Source of the DNA: Bacilli bacterium | GTDB lineage: Bacteria; Bacillota_I; Bacilli_A; RFN20; CAG-631 | Reading direction: 5' to 3' | DNA: 64,000 nucleotides | Assembly: GCA_900754115.1 (NCBI GenBank) | Contig: CAAEBM010000035.1 | Location: 1-64,000, forward strand | Shown here: positions 1 to 8,158 of the stretch, piece by piece | Position numbering within the stretch: the stretch's first letter is position 1 | How the letters are laid out: the number at the start of each line of letters is the position of its first letter | Made by a program: the position numbers and the translations under genes | The notes under the pieces: generated by a model | Seen by the model: only the letters and a program-made list of their open reading frames with translations | The model's database searches: none | Told to the model about the DNA's origin: nothing

Positions 1-5
1 AAATA

Positions 6-14
6 TGTTATAAT
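6..14 (+). promoter_or_regulatory. Extended -10 promoter of the first gene
   Basis: TGTTATAAT is a perfect TGnTATAAT extended -10 box. The same AAATATGTTATAAT string recurs in front of cas9. Any -35 element would lie outside the window. Confidence 0.6.
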
Positions 15-48
15 TATTATGATAAAAGCACTATAGGAGGCAATGAAA

Positions 49-414
49 ATGGATAAATTCACCCTAGTTTTGGGACAAGAAAACAATTATTTACCAGGAA
101 AACTGTGGACAGAATATGAAGTTGAAGTATTAGAAGATAAGATGATATGTACTTGTAAAAAAGATACTTCAATAAACATTACAATTAATTATTCAGAGTT
201 CAAAGAAACTGAATTTGGAATTGGTAATGGTAACCTTTGGTTACAATGCGAACTTGAAAAAGGGTCATTGAAATTCTGCTCCCCAAGAAAAAGTTGGAAA
301 TCAGAAACTGGTAAAAAATTGGTTGAATTAATTAATAATGTTTGTCCTATCAAAGATATGAAAGCATATAAGCAATATACAGGAGCATTATTCTTTATTC
401 ATATGTTTAAATAG
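49..414 (+). CDS. Hypothetical protein, 121 aa
   Basis: A small soluble protein with no signal peptide or membrane segment; I do not recognise the family. It is rich in Lys and Glu, with an N-terminal half that looks like beta strands and a C-terminal half that includes a short helix. AGGAGG at 35-40 lies 8 nt before ATG 49, so I prefer that start to the ATG at 43, which is only 2 nt from the site. It is monocistronic: its own promoter lies just upstream and a terminator overlaps its stop codon. Function unknown. Confidence 0.6.
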   Translation: MDKFTLVLGQENNYLPGKLWTEYEVEVLEDKMICTCKKDTSINITINYSEFKETEFGIGNGNLWLQCELEKGSLKFCSPRKSWKSETGKKLVELINNVCPIKDMKAYKQYTGALFFIHMFK

Positions 415-442
415 ATAGAGAATTGTCCTCTATCTATTTTTT
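409..442 (+). terminator. Rho-independent terminator
   Basis: A 12-bp stem, AAATAGATAGAG pairing with CTCTATCTATTT, with a 7-nt loop and a following T run. The stem includes the stop codon of the gene before it. Confidence 0.85.
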
Positions 443-508
443 GTAATTGTATCAATTTACTTTATTAAGATAAAGTTTATTATCTAAAAAAAGAGGGGAT
501 TAATAACT

Positions 509-2314
509 ATGATTAAGAAACTAAAAATATTGTTTTTATTAATATTTGTTTTATTTGGACTTGCAGGTTGTCCTCAAACTCAACCAACTACTAAATACTC
601 ATTTAAAGATATAACTAATCATGAGATTATAGACATTGAAAATGTATTGATTAATTATGGTGCTATGGCGTCAGCATCTTTTCAATTTGAAGGTGATTAT
701 GAAGATATTTTTGATGTGGAGTATATTTTAAGTGATATGCCCTATAACGAAACAAAAAATATAATGGAAAATTATAGATTTCATCTTTTCATTGATTTTA
801 ATTTAAATGATTCAAGCTATAGTGATATTGAAATGTTTGTTTATGAATACAAGATATATTGTTTCAGCAATGATTCATTATACGAATCATTTAAAAAAGT
901 TGATTATAACAAATTTTACACAACCGTCCCTCCTATTCAAACTATAAATTTATTTGTTATGTATGATTATGGATCGCATATAAGTGATAAGGCAATAACC
1001 TTATTAAATGGTAATCTGATTTGGTTTGATCCAGCTGATTATGGAATAGATAAACTTGTTGCAGGCGATGAATTAATTATTAAATATACTGGTGAATATA
1101 TAGCTCAAACAATGTATCCAGGAAAGGTTGATTCTAGTAAGATGCATATTCAATCTATTGATGTAATAGAGGCTGATATTGCAGAATTTAGAGTTTCAGC
1201 TATACCTGGAAGTGATGATTTAGATTTAGTTCCAGTTGATTCTAAGTATAATGAGTATAGTCTTTTAAATAATGAAGGATATGTTGTTTCTATAGATGGT
1301 TTTTTTAAAAAATATGATCAATATGAAGAAGGAACTATTTTATATGGCTCATTACCTAAAAGTACTAACTCCATTAGAGTAGATGGGCTATATGATTATA
1401 ATCCTAGAGAAAAAATCATACCAACAGGTCAATTTGAAGTTACAATTATCGATCAAGGTAATAATATCATTGATGAATTATCACACGATGCGGGAATGTA
1501 TACTCCAGGAATGATATTAGAGTTTTATTCACATCCTATTATGGATGTCGATTTAGCAATGTATGTAAATGATGTGTTCTATCAAATCCAAGACATTATT
1601 GAAGTTAATGAAGAATATATGTGGAAATATAGCTTTGTAATGCCTGCAAAAAATGTGGTAATTGAATTTAAAACAATAAATATCGAATATGTGCATGTTC
1701 GTGATGTTTTAAATATTCCTGCTTTTTCCATTAACGATATAGTAGAAGTAAGATATGAACAAGGTTATATTGGAGTAGCCCCAGGAAGTTTAACTAATAT
1801 AAAATATAGCACGAATTATGAAGATAAAAATATGCTATTAAGTTTATTAGAAATGACTGTATATGAAGATACTACTACTAATTGGCAAGTTACTGGAGGA
1901 AGTTATACTCTTTATTCAATTTTTACTAATGAAAAACGTTATGATATTAAAATAACTAATGGTTATATTTCAATAAATAAAAAGTATTATCGATTTTTAG
2001 GTAAATATATAACTTTTAAATATCCAAGCATAGAAGTTAATTCTTATATAACTTATTTAGATACATTTAAAGCATACACACTTGATGGAGTAAAATTAGG
2101 AGATTTTGAAGGCTTATCTGAATTTGAATTTGTATCATATGATGGTACAATAACTGAAGTAGAAGATTATGGATATTTAGACACTGAATTTGGAAGAATA
2201 TATGTGCATGATAACAGAATATTCTATACAAAAGATGGCAATGTTCACACTTATTACAATATTGTTGGTGATAAAACATTCGATGATATATTTTTAACAA
2301 AAATAGGTTTATAG
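509..2314 (+). CDS. Large secreted lipoprotein of unknown function
   Basis: 601 aa. A type II signal peptide at the N terminus ends in lipobox LAGC (Cys about residue 21), so the protein should be lipid-anchored on the outer face of the membrane. The body is acidic and beta-rich, with many Tyr, Asp and Ile. Residues of about 306-390 end in the pattern FVMPAKNVVIEF, which resembles the closing strand of divergent InlB B-type repeats found in Gram-positive surface proteins. That match is weak and made by eye. A purine-rich GAGGGG lies about 11 nt before the ATG. It stands alone between the first gene and the restriction locus, with no functional link visible. Confidence 0.7.
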   Translation: MIKKLKILFLLIFVLFGLAGCPQTQPTTKYSFKDITNHEIIDIENVLINYGAMASASFQFEGDYEDIFDVEYILSDMPYNETKNIMENYRFHLFIDFNLNDSSYSDIEMFVYEYKIYCFSNDSLYESFKKVDYNKFYTTVPPIQTINLFVMYDYGSHISDKAITLLNGNLIWFDPADYGIDKLVAGDELIIKYTGEYIAQTMYPGKVDSSKMHIQSIDVIEADIAEFRVSAIPGSDDLDLVPVDSKYNEYSLLNNEGYVVSIDGFFKKYDQYEEGTILYGSLPKSTNSIRVDGLYDYNPREKIIPTGQFEVTIIDQGNNIIDELSHDAGMYTPGMILEFYSHPIMDVDLAMYVNDVFYQIQDIIEVNEEYMWKYSFVMPAKNVVIEFKTINIEYVHVRDVLNIPAFSINDIVEVRYEQGYIGVAPGSLTNIKYSTNYEDKNMLLSLLEMTVYEDTTTNWQVTGGSYTLYSIFTNEKRYDIKITNGYISINKKYYRFLGKYITFKYPSIEVNSYITYLDTFKAYTLDGVKLGDFEGLSEFEFVSYDGTITEVEDYGYLDTEFGRIYVHDNRIFYTKDGNVHTYYNIVGDKTFDDIFLTKIGL

Positions 2315-2619
2315 ATTCCAAATTAGTGAGAAAAATTAAAAACTACTTTAGTTACTAAAAATGGTGAAAAAATTATTTTTCAAACAAGTATTTATTCTCT
2401 TAAAAAATTAAATTTACTATGCTCTAATGAAACAATAAAAAAAGAACTAAAAAAAGTTCTATAATTAATAATTATGCGCACTTTTAGGAAAAATAAAAAA
2501 GACATTTAAACTCAAAAAATTGAATTTTAATAAAGCAAACATAAATGTGTATTTTTATACACAAATCAAACAAAATATGATATAATCTCTTTGCAATCAT
2601 TTAGCAGGAGGTTTTTCAT
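2315..2619 (+). other. Intergenic region with a decayed open frame
   Basis: About 305 AT-rich bases between the lipoprotein and the restriction locus. Positions 2330-2464 form a 44-codon open frame with no start codon (it includes the stretch LVTKNGEKIIFQ) that ends at TAA. It could be a gene remnant or chance in AT-rich DNA. A weak hairpin (AGAACT/AGTTCT, 2443-2460) overlaps its end. The right part holds the palindrome and promoter of the methylase gene, listed separately. Confidence 0.4.
2546..2586 (+). promoter_or_regulatory. Promoter and candidate operator of the HTH-methylase
   Basis: An extended -10 box, TGATATAAT, ends at 2586. Centred about 30 bp upstream is a perfect inverted repeat, TGTGTAT-TTTT-ATACACA (2546-2563), covering the place where a -35 would sit. 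The first gene product starts with an XRE-type HTH, so this is a plausible autoregulatory operator. The promoter is seen in sequence; the operator role is inferred. Confidence 0.5.
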
Positions 2620-3672
2620 ATGAATATGATATTATCATCTTTAGGCAATGATATTCGCAATTTTAGAATTGAAGCAGGTCTATCACAAGAACAATTATCA
2701 TCAATTTGTGGCATAGATAGAGCACAATTATCTAAAATTGAAAAAGGAACTGTAAATGGCGTTACTTTTAATACAATAATCAAAATTTATAATGCTTTAG
2801 GAATGAAATTAGTACCTGTCAAAGAAGAAATAAAAAATATGGATGTTCACCCTTTTGTGAAATGGGCAGGTGGTAAAACCCAGTTATTAGACGTTATAGA
2901 AACACATTTACCAGAAACATTTAATCGATATTTTGAACCCTTTGTAGGTGGTGGTGCTTTACTATTCAAATTACAACCTAAAGCCTTTTCTATAAATGAT
3001 TCTAATGAAGAACTGATGTGTGTTTATCAATGTTTAAAAGATAATCAATTATTTGAATTACTAAAACAAGAGTTATTAAAACATGAAAAAAATCATTCTG
3101 AAGAATATTATTATCAAATAAGAGAAATGGATAAATTGAAAGATTTTTATAACCTTGCAGTTTATGTAAGAGCAGGAAGAATGATTTATCTTAATAAAGC
3201 ATGTTTTAATGGATTATATAGAGTGAATTCTAAAGGATATTTTAACGTTCCTTCAGGAAAGAAAAAAGTAGTTAATTGTTTTGATAAAAAAACATTTGAT
3301 AATTTAAATTTATTTTTTAAAAATCGAAAACCAGTAATAACAAATACGGACTTTGAACAAGCTGTTAAAAATGCTAAAGCAGGTGATTTTGTATATTTTG
3401 ATCCACCCTATGATACATGGGAAGAAAAAGAAAGTTTTACTTCCTATGATAAAAATGCTTTTGGTAAAAAAGAGCAAGTTAGATTATCTAAAGTGTTTAA
3501 AGAATTATCCGATAAAGGTGTTTATGTCATGCTTAGTAACCACAATACAAAATTTATTAATGAGTTATATAAAGATTTCCATATCACTATCGTTCCTGCT
3601 AAAAGAATAATAAATTCTAAAGCAGATGGACGTGGTGCAGTAGAGGAAGTGATTATTACTAATTATGAATAA
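2620..3672 (+). CDS. DNA adenine methylase (D12 class, Dam/DpnM-like) with N-terminal HTH
   Basis: 350 aa. Residues 1-65 are an XRE/Cro-type helix-turn-helix (LSQEQLSSICGIDRAQLSKI). From about residue 77 a D12-class N6-adenine methyltransferase follows: FVKWAGGK (AdoMet-binding motif), FEPFVGGGALLF, and catalytic DPPY near residue 260. Its neighbours point to GATC as the target. AGGAGG lies 8 nt before the ATG. The stop overlaps the start of the next methylase by 8 nt, so the two are translationally coupled. DpnM itself lacks the HTH; here that domain probably lets the methylase repress its own operon. Confidence 0.9.
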   Translation: MNMILSSLGNDIRNFRIEAGLSQEQLSSICGIDRAQLSKIEKGTVNGVTFNTIIKIYNALGMKLVPVKEEIKNMDVHPFVKWAGGKTQLLDVIETHLPETFNRYFEPFVGGGALLFKLQPKAFSINDSNEELMCVYQCLKDNQLFELLKQELLKHEKNHSEEYYYQIREMDKLKDFYNLAVYVRAGRMIYLNKACFNGLYRVNSKGYFNVPSGKKKVVNCFDKKTFDNLNLFFKNRKPVITNTDFEQAVKNAKAGDFVYFDPPYDTWEEKESFTSYDKNAFGKKEQVRLSKVFKELSDKGVYVMLSNHNTKFINELYKDFHITIVPAKRIINSKADGRGAVEEVIITNYE

Positions 3673-4435
3673 AAAATTATTTATTAATGAAAATAACTTT
3701 ATTTTATATCATGACGATTGTTTTAAAAGATTAAAAAAATTAGAATTTCAATCAATTGATATGATATTTGCTGACCCACCTTACTTTTTATCAACCGGTG
3801 GAATGTCTTGTTATTCTGGAAAACAAGTATCAGTAAATAAAGCCGAATGGGATAAAGCAATTAGTATTGAAGAAAAAATAAAATTTAATAGAAAATGGAT
3901 TAGATTATGTAGAGATGTTTTAAAAGATAATGGAACAATTTGGATAAGTGGTACTTTTCATAATATTTACGTCATAGGAATGGCTTTAGAGTTAGAAGGA
4001 TTTTCTATAATCAATAATATTACTTGGCAAAAACCTAATCCGACGCCTAATTTGGCCTGTCGATGTTTTACGAATTCTACTGAAACTATTTTATGGGCTA
4101 GAAAACAACTTACTACAAAGAAAAAAGGAAATCACACTTTTAATTATTCCTTAATGAAAAAAATTAATGGTGGCAAACAAATGAAGGATGTTTGGCTAAT
4201 TCCATTAGTTACAAAAGAAGAAAAAAAATTTGGCAAGCATCCCACTCAAAAACCATTAGCATTACTTGAAAGAATTATTTTAGCTTCTACTAATGAAAAA
4301 GATGTAATTTTAGATCCTTTCAATGGTAGTGGCACAACTGGATTAGTTAGTGTACAATTAAATAGAAGATATATTGGTATTGAAAAAGAAATAGAATATT
4401 GCAAATTAACTAAGAAAAGATATGAAAACTTATAA
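3665..4435 (+). CDS. dpnA: DpnA-like adenine methyltransferase (beta class)
   Basis: 256 aa N6-adenine methyltransferase with the beta-class order: catalytic DPPY near the N terminus (FADPPYFLSTGG), target-recognition region in the middle, and the AdoMet motif DPFNGSGTTG near the C terminus, preceded by HPTQKP. It closely resembles M.DpnA of the pneumococcal DpnII system, which methylates GATC and also acts on single-stranded DNA. It overlaps the upstream Dam-type gene by 8 nt and is followed by the cognate endonuclease. Confidence 0.9.
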   Translation: MNKKLFINENNFILYHDDCFKRLKKLEFQSIDMIFADPPYFLSTGGMSCYSGKQVSVNKAEWDKAISIEEKIKFNRKWIRLCRDVLKDNGTIWISGTFHNIYVIGMALELEGFSIINNITWQKPNPTPNLACRCFTNSTETILWARKQLTTKKKGNHTFNYSLMKKINGGKQMKDVWLIPLVTKEEKKFGKHPTQKPLALLERIILASTNEKDVILDPFNGSGTTGLVSVQLNRRYIGIEKEIEYCKLTKKRYENL

Positions 4436-4450
4436 AAGTAGGTGAATAAA

Positions 4451-5323
4451 ATGAATAGAAATTTTAATGAGTGGTTATCTACAATGAAAGATAGTATTGC
4501 AACATGGAAATATTATACTGATTTTGAAAAGGTATATCGTAATGTAGAATCAATGAAAGTAGAATTACATATTTTAAATTCTTTAATTGGCTCTAAAAAT
4601 ATTGAAAATGAATTTAAGCAATTATTTCAAGAATATCCAAAGACTTTAAAAGTGATTCCTATCTTATTAGCTAAAAGAGAAAAAGAAATAAAGATTACAG
4701 ATGCTGAAAAAGATTATTTATTTAACTTTAATAATCCTAACTATACTATTGAAGAATATACAAAATTCATGAGAAAAACAGGTTTATTTGATCTATTAGA
4801 AAATCATATTATCAATAATTTAGTTGATTATGTGACTGGTGTAGAAGTCGGTATGGACACGAATGGCAGAAAAAATAGAACTGGAGATGCAATGGAAGAT
4901 TTAGTTGAATCCTATCTCATTAAATATGGTTTAGAAAATGGGATTTCATATTTTAAAGAAATGAAAAAATCCGAAATTGAAACTAAATTCAATATCAATT
5001 TAAATTGCATTAGCAATGAAGGTAAAACAGAAAAGAAATTTGATTTTGTCATTTATGTAAATAATCATATTTATGCCTGTGAATGTAATTTTTATGGAAG
5101 TCAAGGCTCAAAATTAAATGAGACAGCAAGAAGTTATAAAAATATTGCTATTGAAGCAAAAGGATTAGATAGATTTACATTCGTATGGTTTACAGATGGA
5201 ATTGGCTGGAATAATGCAAAACATAATTTAGAAGAAACTTTTGATATCTTAGAGACATTATATAATCTTAAAGATTTAGAAAATGGGATTTTGAATAAAC
5301 TTTTCAATACAATAAAAGTATAA
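4451..5323 (+). CDS. DpnII/MboI-type restriction endonuclease (GATC)
   Basis: 290 aa. It matches DpnII-family type II endonucleases along the whole length: an N-terminal helical part, then GRKNRTGDAMEDLVESYL, and the catalytic core KFDFVIYVNN...YACECNFYGSQGSK followed by LNETARSYK. The core shows E-C-N where E-x-K would be canonical. I chose ATG 4451 because AGGTGA (4440-4445) lies 5 nt upstream; a GTG at 4442 is in frame. It is third in a co-directional cassette with its two protective methylases, the classic DpnM-DpnA-DpnB order. Confidence 0.9.
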   Translation: MNRNFNEWLSTMKDSIATWKYYTDFEKVYRNVESMKVELHILNSLIGSKNIENEFKQLFQEYPKTLKVIPILLAKREKEIKITDAEKDYLFNFNNPNYTIEEYTKFMRKTGLFDLLENHIINNLVDYVTGVEVGMDTNGRKNRTGDAMEDLVESYLIKYGLENGISYFKEMKKSEIETKFNINLNCISNEGKTEKKFDFVIYVNNHIYACECNFYGSQGSKLNETARSYKNIAIEAKGLDRFTFVWFTDGIGWNNAKHNLEETFDILETLYNLKDLENGILNKLFNTIKV

Positions 5324-5413
5324 GTTTAATCATTAATAAAATTAAAGTCCTCAAAAATATTTTTTAGAAAAATTTGTTTTTTTCACTATTAAATAAATAG
5401 GGGGGCTTTTTAT

Positions 5414-6127
5414 ATGATATATAACGATGATTGTATTAAAGTAATGAAAACATTTCCTTCTAACAAGATAGATATGGTATTTGCAGACCCACCATATTTT
5501 TTATCTAACGGAGGATTATCTATTCATAATGGTAAAGTTGTGTCTGTAAACAAAGGTGATTGGGATAAAATTTCTAATTATGAAGATATTAGCAAATTCA
5601 ACTATGATTGGTTAAATGAATGTTATCGATTACTAAAAAATGGAGGAACAATTTGGGTCAGTGGGACATATCATAACATTTTTGATATTCAAAATCAAAT
5701 GAAAAAGATTGGGTTTAAAATCATCAATATTATTATTTGGCACAAGATTGATCCACCACCATTAATCTTTAAAAACAAATTTAAATTTTCTTATGAATTT
5801 ATTATTTGGGCCAGTAAAGGCAAACACAAAACATTTCATTATGAGAAAATGTTTAAAGTAAATAACGAAGAAATGCAAGATGTTTGGAATCTTTGGGCAG
5901 TTCAAATGCATGAAAAGAAATTTGGTTATCATCCCACTCAAAAACCTGAATGTTTATTAGAAAGAATTATCATTGCTTCAACTAATGAAAAAGATGTAAT
6001 TTTAGACCCATTCATGGGTAGTGGAACTACAGGGTATGTTGCGAAAAAATTAAATAGACACTTTGTAGGAATTGAACAAGAAAAAAAGTATTTTAAAATT
6101 GCTCAAGCTAGAATAAAGTCTATATGA
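5414..6127 (+). CDS. Second DpnA-like methyltransferase, divergent recognition region
   Basis: 237 aa beta-class N6-adenine methyltransferase with FADPPYFLSNGG, HPTQKP and DPFMGSGTTG. The ends match the upstream dpnA strongly (both contain ASTNEKDVILDPF). The middle differs: IIIWHKIDPPPLIF replaces the NITWQKPNPTPNL type segment, so it may recognise another sequence or a sub-class of GATC. It is separated from the endonuclease gene by 90 AT-rich bases, so it may have its own promoter. Its Shine-Dalgarno is a pure G run (G6 at 5400-5405), 8 nt before ATG. A third methylase is not part of the usual DpnII locus. Confidence 0.85.
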   Translation: MIYNDDCIKVMKTFPSNKIDMVFADPPYFLSNGGLSIHNGKVVSVNKGDWDKISNYEDISKFNYDWLNECYRLLKNGGTIWVSGTYHNIFDIQNQMKKIGFKIINIIIWHKIDPPPLIFKNKFKFSYEFIIWASKGKHKTFHYEKMFKVNNEEMQDVWNLWAVQMHEKKFGYHPTQKPECLLERIIIASTNEKDVILDPFMGSGTTGYVAKKLNRHFVGIEQEKKYFKIAQARIKSI

Positions 6128-6182
6128 AATAAAAAAATATGATAAAGTCTAAACTAAAGAAACTGAAAAGAGGAAAAAATCA

Positions 6183-6752
6183 ATGATAAAAAGTATTAAA
6201 ACTCTAAAAGAATTAAACAAAAAAGCTAACCGAATGGTAAATCGAGTAATTGATGATGAAGGATTAGAAGTAATATCAATGAAAGTGTTAAATGACGATA
6301 ATTTTTTGTCACCCTATTCAACTGAATATGATGAAATTATTTCAGATGAAGTTGCTACATACTTAGAACATGTAATTACTCCCATTGATTTAAAACATGA
6401 ACTTCATTTAGTAATTTCTTCCAATTGCATTACTGAAGAAGAAAAAGAAATATATAAAAAAGCTATTAAAAATTATTACAAAGATAAAGTGATTGATTCT
6501 GCAAGAAAAATCCATATCAATAGCATTCAATCCTTTTGGATGCTATTAACTGGTATCGTGATTATGATTGCCTATTTCATTTTGCAATTCTTTTTTGATA
6601 CTCCTTTTTTAGAAGTAATGGATATTGCCACTTGGGTTTTTGTTTGGGAAGCAGTAGATTTGTTTTTCATTGAAAGAAAAATATTAAAAATTCAGCAATT
6701 AAGAGATACTAAATTATTCAATGCTAAGGTTAGTTATCGAGATTTGAAGTAA
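6183..6752 (+). CDS. Hypothetical membrane protein, 189 aa
   Basis: Unrecognised. A charged N-terminal region of about 110 residues is followed by two hydrophobic segments (SFWMLLTGIVIMIAYFILQF and an aromatic stretch around ATWVFVWEAVDLFF) and a basic tail. This suggests a cytoplasmic domain tethered to the membrane by a hairpin. It starts 55 nt after the third methylase on the same strand, with a GAGG-like site before ATG. A defence role is possible by position only. Confidence 0.55.
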   Translation: MIKSIKTLKELNKKANRMVNRVIDDEGLEVISMKVLNDDNFLSPYSTEYDEIISDEVATYLEHVITPIDLKHELHLVISSNCITEEEKEIYKKAIKNYYKDKVIDSARKIHINSIQSFWMLLTGIVIMIAYFILQFFFDTPFLEVMDIATWVFVWEAVDLFFIERKILKIQQLRDTKLFNAKVSYRDLK

Positions 6753-6814
6753 GTTTCAATTATAAACAAAAATTGACATAATATAAAAGTATCTTAACTC
6801 GTAAAAAACTCGAT

Positions 6815-6845
6815 AAAAAAGAGATTTTATAGACCTCTTTTCTTT
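6815..6845 (+). terminator. Rho-independent terminator
   Basis: AAAAAAGAG pairs with CTCTTTT, followed by CTTTTT. It separates the putative restriction block from the CBS-domain gene. Confidence 0.65.
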
Positions 6846-6899
6846 TTAATTTGTCTATGATAAGATAATAAGGCAGTTTTTATAAGGAGTGAATTGAAA

Positions 6900-7319
6900 A
6901 TGAATGTCTTATTCCTCATTACACCAAAAAGTAAAGTTGAGTATTTGCAAAATGATTTTTCTATTCGTCAGTCCTTAGAAAAAATGGACTATCATCATTA
7001 TAGTGCAATCCCTTTATTAACAGAAACAGGCGAATACATTGGTGTAATCTCTGAAGGAGATATTTTATGGTATATTAAAAAACAAAATGATTTTTCACTT
7101 TTAAAAAGCGAAAAAGTTTCGATTAATGAAGTCCCTAGAAATAGAGAATATCTTGCTGCACATAGCAATACAACTATTGAAGAATTGTTTCCTATCATCT
7201 TGTCACAAAACTTTGTCCCGATTGTTGATGATAGAAATATTTTTATTGGTATTGTCACTCGAAAAGATATTTTAAATTTCTTTTATCAACATTTAACTGA
7301 AAAAGAAAAAGTTTTATAA
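6900..7319 (+). CDS. CBS-domain pair protein
   Basis: 139 aa made of two CBS motifs and almost nothing else. The repeats are visible as SAIPLLTETGEYIGVISEGDIL and FVPIVDDRNIFIGIVTRKDIL-like segments, each with the usual G-x-(V/I)-(S/T)-x-x-D-I ending. Stand-alone CBS pairs bind adenosine nucleotides (in Bacillota some bind c-di-AMP) and act as sensors; the ligand here is not determined. I chose ATG 6900 over an in-frame TTG at 6894 because AAGGAG (6884-6889) is 10 nt away. It is followed by a bidirectional terminator. Confidence 0.85.
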   Translation: MNVLFLITPKSKVEYLQNDFSIRQSLEKMDYHHYSAIPLLTETGEYIGVISEGDILWYIKKQNDFSLLKSEKVSINEVPRNREYLAAHSNTTIEELFPIILSQNFVPIVDDRNIFIGIVTRKDILNFFYQHLTEKEKVL

Positions 7320-7349
7320 AAAAGAAGAATTTGCCGAATTCTTCTTTTT
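7319..7349. terminator. Bidirectional terminator between convergent genes
   Basis: A 13-bp stem, AAAAAGAAGAATT pairing with AATTCTTCTTTTT, with loop TGCCG. It serves the CBS gene on plus and the hydrolase gene on minus. Confidence 0.9.
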
Positions 7350-7353
7350 AATT

Positions 7354-7908
7354 TTATTTAGAATGAAAGATTTGAATAAGTTCTTCAACAGTATAGTATT
7401 GAGCTCCATAAACTTCTTTTAAATATTTTAATCCACTCTTATAATCTTCTTCAGTAAATGCATCTGTAGCATCTGTAGCAACCACGACTTCATATCCTAA
7501 ACAATATGCATCAGCTGAAGTATGGCGAACACACATATGTGTATGTAATCCCGTCATAATCACTGTTTCTACACCTAATTCTTTTAATAACAATTCCAAA
7601 TCTGTTCTAAAAAAGCCACTATAACGACGTTTGGGAACTACATAGTCTTTTTCACATAATTCTAATTCAGGAATCACTTCTGCTCCTTTAGTTCCAGCAA
7701 TTGCATGATCTCCCCATAACTTTAATTCATGGTCAATTCCTTTAATGTGCGCATCGTTGCAAAATATAACAGGAACATTACACAAACGAGCTTCTTTTAA
7801 TAATTTTGCTGTTTGAGGAACTATCGCTAAACCTCTATCACATTTTAAAGCTCCAGTTACGAAATCATTTAACATATCCACGACTAAAATAGCCATTTTT
7901 TTCTTCAT
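7354..7908 (-). CDS. Isochorismatase-family cysteine hydrolase (nicotinamidase-like)
   Basis: 184 aa. It has the family triad: Asp11 in VVDMLNDF, Lys93 in VVPKRRYSGFF, and nucleophile Cys126 in GLHTHMCV. NDAH (Asp52, His54) is placed like the metal-binding Asp and His of nicotinamidases, so deamidation of nicotinamide for NAD salvage is the best guess, though other amidase roles fit. GGGAGTG lies 6 nt before the ATG, and an extended -10 box lies further upstream. It is transcribed away from the tracrRNA and looks monocistronic. Confidence 0.85.
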   Translation of the reverse strand: MKKKMAILVVDMLNDFVTGALKCDRGLAIVPQTAKLLKEARLCNVPVIFCNDAHIKGIDHELKLWGDHAIAGTKGAEVIPELELCEKDYVVPKRRYSGFFRTDLELLLKELGVETVIMTGLHTHMCVRHTSADAYCLGYEVVVATDATDAFTEEDYKSGLKYLKEVYGAQYYTVEELIQIFHSK

Positions 7909-7933
7909 TTTTTCACTCCCTTTATTCTTTTTT

Positions 7934-7942
7934 ATTATATCA
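7934..7942 (-). promoter_or_regulatory. Extended -10 promoter of the hydrolase gene
   Basis: Read on the minus strand the bases are TGATATAAT, a perfect extended -10 box, about 26 nt before the ATG. Confidence 0.65.
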
Positions 7943-7980
7943 TTTTTTTTAATATTTTAAAGAAAAGAATAAAATTAAGA

Positions 7981-8009
7981 TTGACATTTTTTATTATTAG
8001 ATTTATATT
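7981..8009 (+). promoter_or_regulatory. tracrRNA promoter
   Basis: Consensus TTGACA (7981-7986), a 17-bp spacer, then TATATT (8004-8009). The start is predicted near 8016, just before the anti-repeat. It is the best -35/-10 pair in the window. Confidence 0.85.
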
Positions 8010-8015
8010 TTTATT

Positions 8016-8105
8016 GTAGAGATAGCACTACTAAGTCCAAATAAGCATTTTGCTACTCTTTTAGAGTCAGTGTGGCTCCTTATCCTCTTTAGAGGATTTT
8101 TTTTA
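8016..8105 (+). ncRNA. tracrRNA of the type II-A CRISPR system
   Basis: The anti-repeat AGATAGCACTACT (8020-8032) is an exact reverse complement of AGTAGTGCTATCT in the CRISPR repeat. Next come AAGU (bulge) and CCAAA, which pairs with TTTGG at the repeat start, reproducing the lower stem-bulge-upper stem of Cas9 guide duplexes. Three hairpins follow: a nexus-like AGCA-TTT-TGCT, then ACTCT-TTT-AGAGT, then a terminator hairpin ATCCTC-TTTA-GAGGAT with a T run (8082-8104). The 5' GTAGA can also pair with TCTAC in the second half of the repeat. It lies directly upstream of cas9 on the same strand. Confidence 0.93.
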
Positions 8106-8115
8106 TTTTAAAATA

Positions 8116-8124
8116 TGTTATAAT
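8116..8124 (+). promoter_or_regulatory. cas operon promoter, extended -10
   Basis: TGTTATAAT, only 12 nt after the tracrRNA T run, matches TGnTATAAT exactly. It should start the cas9-cas1-cas2-csn2 transcript about 27 nt before the cas9 ATG. Confidence 0.7.
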
Positions 8125-8158
8125 AAAATTACATTAATCGACATTGGGGGACACACAA

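Noticed and set aside
2330..2464. A 44-codon open frame before the restriction locus
   Set aside because: No start codon and no ribosome site. It could be a remnant but is too short to assign.
7998..8110. The region before cas9 as a second small CRISPR or a riboswitch
   Set aside because: It contains a single anti-repeat in reverse orientation with promoter and terminator, which is fully explained as tracrRNA.
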